Positions 43,459 through 45,800 of a stretch of 45,800 nucleotides of DNA are shown piece by piece; within the stretch, counting starts at the first letter, position 1; the number at the start of each line of letters is the position of its first letter. Position numbers and translations under genes: made by a program. Origin of the DNA: CAZNHL01 sp964572965 (GTDB lineage: Bacteria; Bacteroidota; Bacteroidia; Cytophagales; UBA9547). The stretch is from assembly GCA_964572965.1 (NCBI GenBank), contig CAZNHL010000035.1, forward strand, positions 1 to 45,800, given 5' to 3'. The notes under the pieces were generated by a model that saw only the letters and a program-made list of their open reading frames with translations, was not told the DNA's origin and did not search any database.

Positions 43459-44331
43459 TTACTTCTCCTTCATCCCCAACTTCTTCCAGCACACCCTTTC
43501 CACGAGCGACTTAAGCGCGCTTACATGTAGCATCAGGTATTCAAGGTCTTCAACTGTAATGATGTAGTTCTTGTCATAACGGGCATCAATATATGCCCTG
43601 CGGAGGCGTTCGAAGTGTTCCTTTTGTTCTGGGGTATCTTGTGGGAAGATCTCACGGAAATCCGGATGGATCAGGATAGCTGATTTTCTTAACCTTTTCA
43701 GGTCATGACTCTTTGGTTTATAGCCGGTGAAAACTAAGAGTAATGCTGTGTAGTAACCTTCTGTTGCTTGATGTAACTCAAATATTGATTTTTTATAGCT
43801 TTCTCTTTTAAAAGCATTCATGAAGTCTATAAAAAACTCTTTAGCATTATTATGCCAATACTCAAAATCTTCCTTGGCACGTTTCTTTACTTCTTCCGGA
43901 TCAACTTCACCTGGTTTCAATTCCTCAGAAACTCCGGTATCATGCAGCAGAATACCTTCTTTAATAATATCAGTAAAGAAATAGCTGCCAACTCGCAATT
44001 CTTTTTTCAAGAAACCGAAGCCATGCTGAATAAGACTGATAGGCGCTGAGTAATGAAACTGGTCGGCTCTGTGCTCAATCTGGTTCCATTTGCCTGAGGT
44101 TGCTTTGCTGAGGTCGTTCTTGGTCACTACCAATACATCGTAATCGCTCTGATAAGTGTAGTAAATGCCATTTTCATAGTACTTATCATCAACCCATTTA
44201 TTGCGGGCATAGCTGCCAAACAAGATCACCAACACAGGTTGTATCTCCTTTACAATAAATGCAGTCAGCTGCTTTAGCTCTTCCTGTTTCTTCTCAGGTA
44301 AAAATGAAATGTCGGTATTCACTGCCACCAA
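43459..44331 (-). CDS. MNT-HEPN fusion protein
   Basis: A 290-residue protein with an N-terminal minimal nucleotidyltransferase domain (LFGSYARNKW about 38-46; D63-x-D65 in SDYDVLVV). A C-terminal HEPN domain (about 150-275) includes IFELHQATEGYYTALLLVF and RLRRAYIDARYDKNYI. In two-gene MntA-HepT systems the MNT adds AMPs to the HEPN toxin; here both are in one chain. The canonical R-x4-6-H of toxic HEPN RNases reads R-x-x-YIDARYDKNY without a His, so toxicity is doubtful. A perfect 22-base palindrome lies 53 bases upstream. Confidence 0.87.
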   Translation of the reverse strand: MVAVNTDISFLPEKKQEELKQLTAFIVKEIQPVLVILFGSYARNKWVDDKYYENGIYYTYQSDYDVLVVTKNDLSKATSGKWNQIEHRADQFHYSAPISLIQHGFGFLKKELRVGSYFFTDIIKEGILLHDTGVSEELKPGEVDPEEVKKRAKEDFEYWHNNAKEFFIDFMNAFKRESYKKSIFELHQATEGYYTALLLVFTGYKPKSHDLKRLRKSAILIHPDFREIFPQDTPEQKEHFERLRRAYIDARYDKNYIITVEDLEYLMLHVSALKSLVERVCWKKLGMKEK

Positions 44332-44383
44332 TTAAATTAAAAACAACACAATATAACCTAAAAACAGGCCATTAAACAAGCAA

Positions 44384-44405
44384 TTTATACGGTATACCGT
44401 ATAAA
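44384..44405. promoter_or_regulatory. Perfect 22-base palindrome upstream of MNT-HEPN
   Basis: Exact symmetry over 22 bases, with core ATACGGTATACCGTAT flanked by TTT/AAA. It is 53 bases before the MNT-HEPN start codon. This length and symmetry fit an operator for a dimeric repressor; none is encoded next door. Confidence 0.65.
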
Positions 44406-44461
44406 AATAAGCTTAACTAAACTTCAAATTAGGTCTGTCATAGCTTTGGAGCATCCTGCGT

Positions 44462-44548
44462 GTGGACGTCCACGGAAAGAGCGTCCCGCATTTTCTGCGG
44501 GAGGTTTCAAGTCAACTTTCATCGCTGACTGAGCGGAGCCGAAGTCAG
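44462..44548. repeat. Cluster of REP-like palindromes
   Basis: Three dyads: GTGGACGTCCAC (44462-44473), TCCCGCA...TGCGGGA (44484-44502) and CTGACT...AGTCAG around GAGCGGAGCCGA (44525-44548). The GAGCG(G/T)AGCCGA core recurs at 45168 and 45213. Non-coding, within the 282 bases between MNT-HEPN and the receiver gene. Confidence 0.6.
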
Positions 44549-44613
44549 GGCAAACAAAGAAAAGTGACAACCAGTAAACTCAAAAGTTCTATCAAACATC
44601 ATTTATAGCAGCT

Positions 44614-44985
44614 TCAATTACTCTGCAGCCAGCCTTTAACTTCAGCCACAGTATGCGGCTTCTTATAAAAAGTCATGTTGCTATACATTTTCATAAACCG
44701 CTTTACCTCTTCTTCAAACTCACCAACCACAATAATCTTATCAGCCGTTTTACGATATTCATCAAAAAAGTTGAAGTCATCTATGTAATGCGTAAAGAAA
44801 TCAGTAATGAGTAAAACAGGTGTTTCAGTTACTTTCAGAAAAGCACTGGCCGGTTCAATAGAATTGAATTTGATAATTGTACCAACATAGCCTGCATGTT
44901 GAAGGAATAGTTCCATCAGCGTTGTTGATACAGCGTCCCTGTCCAGGAGCACGATAGTTGAATAGTGATTTTCCAGTGTTCGCAT
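44614..44985 (-). CDS. Stand-alone receiver-domain protein
   Basis: A 123-residue CheY-like protein. Acidic pair D15/D17 (LLDRDAV), phospho-acceptor D62 (LLITDFF) and Lys-Pro pair K109-P110 (FYKKPHT) are placed as in response regulators; the switch Thr/Ser position reads VVGEF, so Gly replaces it. There is no output domain and no kinase nearby. The start follows a predicted structured leader. Function unknown. Confidence 0.8.
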   Translation of the reverse strand: MRTLENHYSTIVLLDRDAVSTTLMELFLQHAGYVGTIIKFNSIEPASAFLKVTETPVLLITDFFTHYIDDFNFFDEYRKTADKIIVVGEFEEEVKRFMKMYSNMTFYKKPHTVAEVKGWLQSN

Positions 44986-44997
44986 GATACAAAAATG

Positions 44998-45063
44998 AGT
45001 CCGGCTGTGCTGCGAACGTCTTAAGTAAAGAGGTAGGGATTTCCACCCATACTCAGCCGGACT
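44998..45063 (-). promoter_or_regulatory. Stem-loop in the leader of the receiver gene
   Basis: AGTCCGGCTG pairs perfectly with CAGCCGGACT across 46 bases, ending 12 bases before the start codon. On the plus strand the stem is followed by TTTTCTTT, so it could instead end a plus-strand transcript. No known riboswitch is recognised. Confidence 0.45.
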
Positions 45064-45437
45064 TTTCTTTAAAGCCTTGAATATTTTTCCATCTCATGTG
45101 GTTAATCATGAGTAATAGTTTTCCCAATAGCCACAACAGTCACTTAGCCGCGGTTACAGCGGTCATTGAGCGTAGCCGAAGTAAGTCTAAATGACATATT
45201 CTACCAGCCACAGAGCGTAGCCGATTGAGTCGAAGTGGACTAAAAGAGCATAGTTTACTAATAAATCAGTTAGGGTAATACTTAATTAACGTTCGCGCAA
45301 CAAAACTACGGAACTCAACAGCAATACACAAACGGATGTAAGGTTTTAGGGAGATTGCTTTTTTAGTGTTGGATACCGGATTAAACTTCTAAAGAAAAAT
45401 TACCTGTTTTTGTTAAATTTTCATACCATAAAAAGAA
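45064..45437. other. Intergenic region with two GAGCGTAGCCGA repeats
   Basis: The whole gap from the receiver gene to mesX is 565 bases. GTCATT...AATGAC (45162-45195) and CCAC...GTGG (45208-45238) each enclose GAGCGTAGCCGA, related to the repeat near 44531. The rest shows no gene. Confidence 0.5.
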
Positions 45438-45485
45438 TAATTATCTGTAATAAATACATTAAAAGTGTAATTGTCTGAATTAAAT
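45438..45485 (+). promoter_or_regulatory. Operator-like direct repeats upstream of mesX
   Basis: TAATTATCTGTAATAAAT (45438-45455) and TAATTGTCTGAATTAAAT (45468-45485) match at 15 of 18 positions with a 30-base period, close to three helical turns. They lie 66-113 bases before the start codon. Confidence 0.4.
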
Positions 45486-45550
45486 CTAAACACAACTTAA
45501 TTCATCTTTTATTTCGAATTTTGAAAGATAAAATAACTGCAATTGATTAA

Positions 45551-45800
45551 ATGGAAGCGATCATATTAGAAGATTCAAGAATAAACGAAAAGAAATATAT
45601 GGAAAATATCCAGAATACCGTCAAGACTGATTTTGTGTTCTCGCTAAAGAGCACTTGTTTAGATGAAAACTATCACCCCTCAAGTAAAACGCGTATCACA
45701 ACCAATTTTGCAAACTTGGCCAGAGGAGCTAATCGCCAGCAAAACTTACGTAATGCCTTAAATATGATTAACAATCGATTTAATGCATTGGCTCATTTGG
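45551..45800 (+). CDS. mesX: Putative oxygenase MesX (DUF1852), partial
   Basis: The first 83 codons of a gene that runs off the window. KTDFVFSLKSTCLDENYHPS, TRITTNFANLARGANRQQN and MINNRFNALAHL are the conserved opening of the DUF1852 family, named MesX. MesX accompanies the MesD-type core methionine synthase and is required for its activity. The family usually starts close to the TDF motif, so the first 20 or so codons (MEAIILEDSRINEKKYMENI) may be an extension or the true start may be the Met at 45608. A mesD gene is expected just beyond the window. Confidence 0.85.
   Translation, partial: MEAIILEDSRINEKKYMENIQNTVKTDFVFSLKSTCLDENYHPSSKTRITTNFANLARGANRQQNLRNALNMINNRFNALAHL

Noticed and set aside
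44855..45046. 63-codon minus-strand ORF in the receiver gene leader
   Set aside because: It overlaps the receiver gene in another frame and has no family-like sequence.
45241..45550. SAM or B12 riboswitch upstream of mesX
   Set aside because: No recognisable SAM-I/II or cobalamin core motifs; only short repeats and a weak dyad near 45517-45543 are visible.

Overview
The window reads as chromosomal DNA of a Bacteroidota bacterium, most likely from the Chitinophagaceae/Sphingobacteriales side. The evidence is: three secreted proteins with C-terminal type IX secretion (T9SS) sorting domains; a MurF-alanine racemase fusion typical of the phylum; Bacteroidota-type promoters (TAnnTTTG minus-7 boxes, for example exactly 7 bases before the tRNA); weak Shine-Dalgarno sequences; and moderately AT-rich DNA. 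Genus cannot be fixed from sequence alone.

Layout. 1-3.5 kb: DNA polymerase III delta' (holB, minus) and a PpiD-like periplasmic foldase (plus). 3.7-9.8 kb: two large T9SS surface proteins, the second broken by a one-base frameshift. 10-12.6 kb: an oxidative-stress pair, dps divergent from oxyR, then an aldo/keto reductase. 13-16.2 kb: a small conserved protein, a FEKKY-like protein and murF-alr. 16.3-21.8 kb is accessory: two DUF4143 AAA ATPases, each with a duplicated start-site sequence, an XRE regulator facing a 38-residue ORF, a LamG T9SS protein, and a stand-alone protein resembling a proteasome beta subunit. 21.9-25.7 kb: M20 dipeptidase, tRNA-Arg(CCU), and an AmgK-like kinase fused to a RapZ C-terminal domain followed by a MurU-like nucleotidyltransferase (cell-wall sugar recycling). 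25.9-30.5 kb: a secreted two-gene unit ending in a TPR-CHAT protease. 30.6-36 kb: a RAYT transposase, an envelope operon (DUF2339, DUF3999, YiiX-like lipoprotein) and efp. 36.4-38.9 kb: an Rrf2 regulator upstream of a four-gene operon for nitrosative or iron-sulfur stress.

39.1-44.3 kb is a second accessory, defence-like island. A three-gene operon (DUF2188 protein, LRAT-like membrane-anchored thiol enzyme, zinc-ribbon protein) diverges from an XRE-ImmA metalloprotease plus PIN nuclease module. A Shedu (SduA, DUF4263) nuclease and an MNT-HEPN protein follow. The window ends with a receiver-domain protein, a stretch of REP-like palindromes, and the first 250 bases of a mesX (DUF1852) gene.

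The best candidates for new biology are: (1) the 39.1-41.8 kb divergent LRAT / XRE-ImmA-PIN unit, whose shared TTTTGTAAAC element sits on both promoters; (2) the Rrf2 operator, whose 8-base spacer is exactly the minus-7 box at two promoters; (3) the AmgK-RapZ fusion; and (4) the isolated proteasome-like Ntn hydrolase. All functional statements are inferences from visible motifs and gene order; no database search was run.
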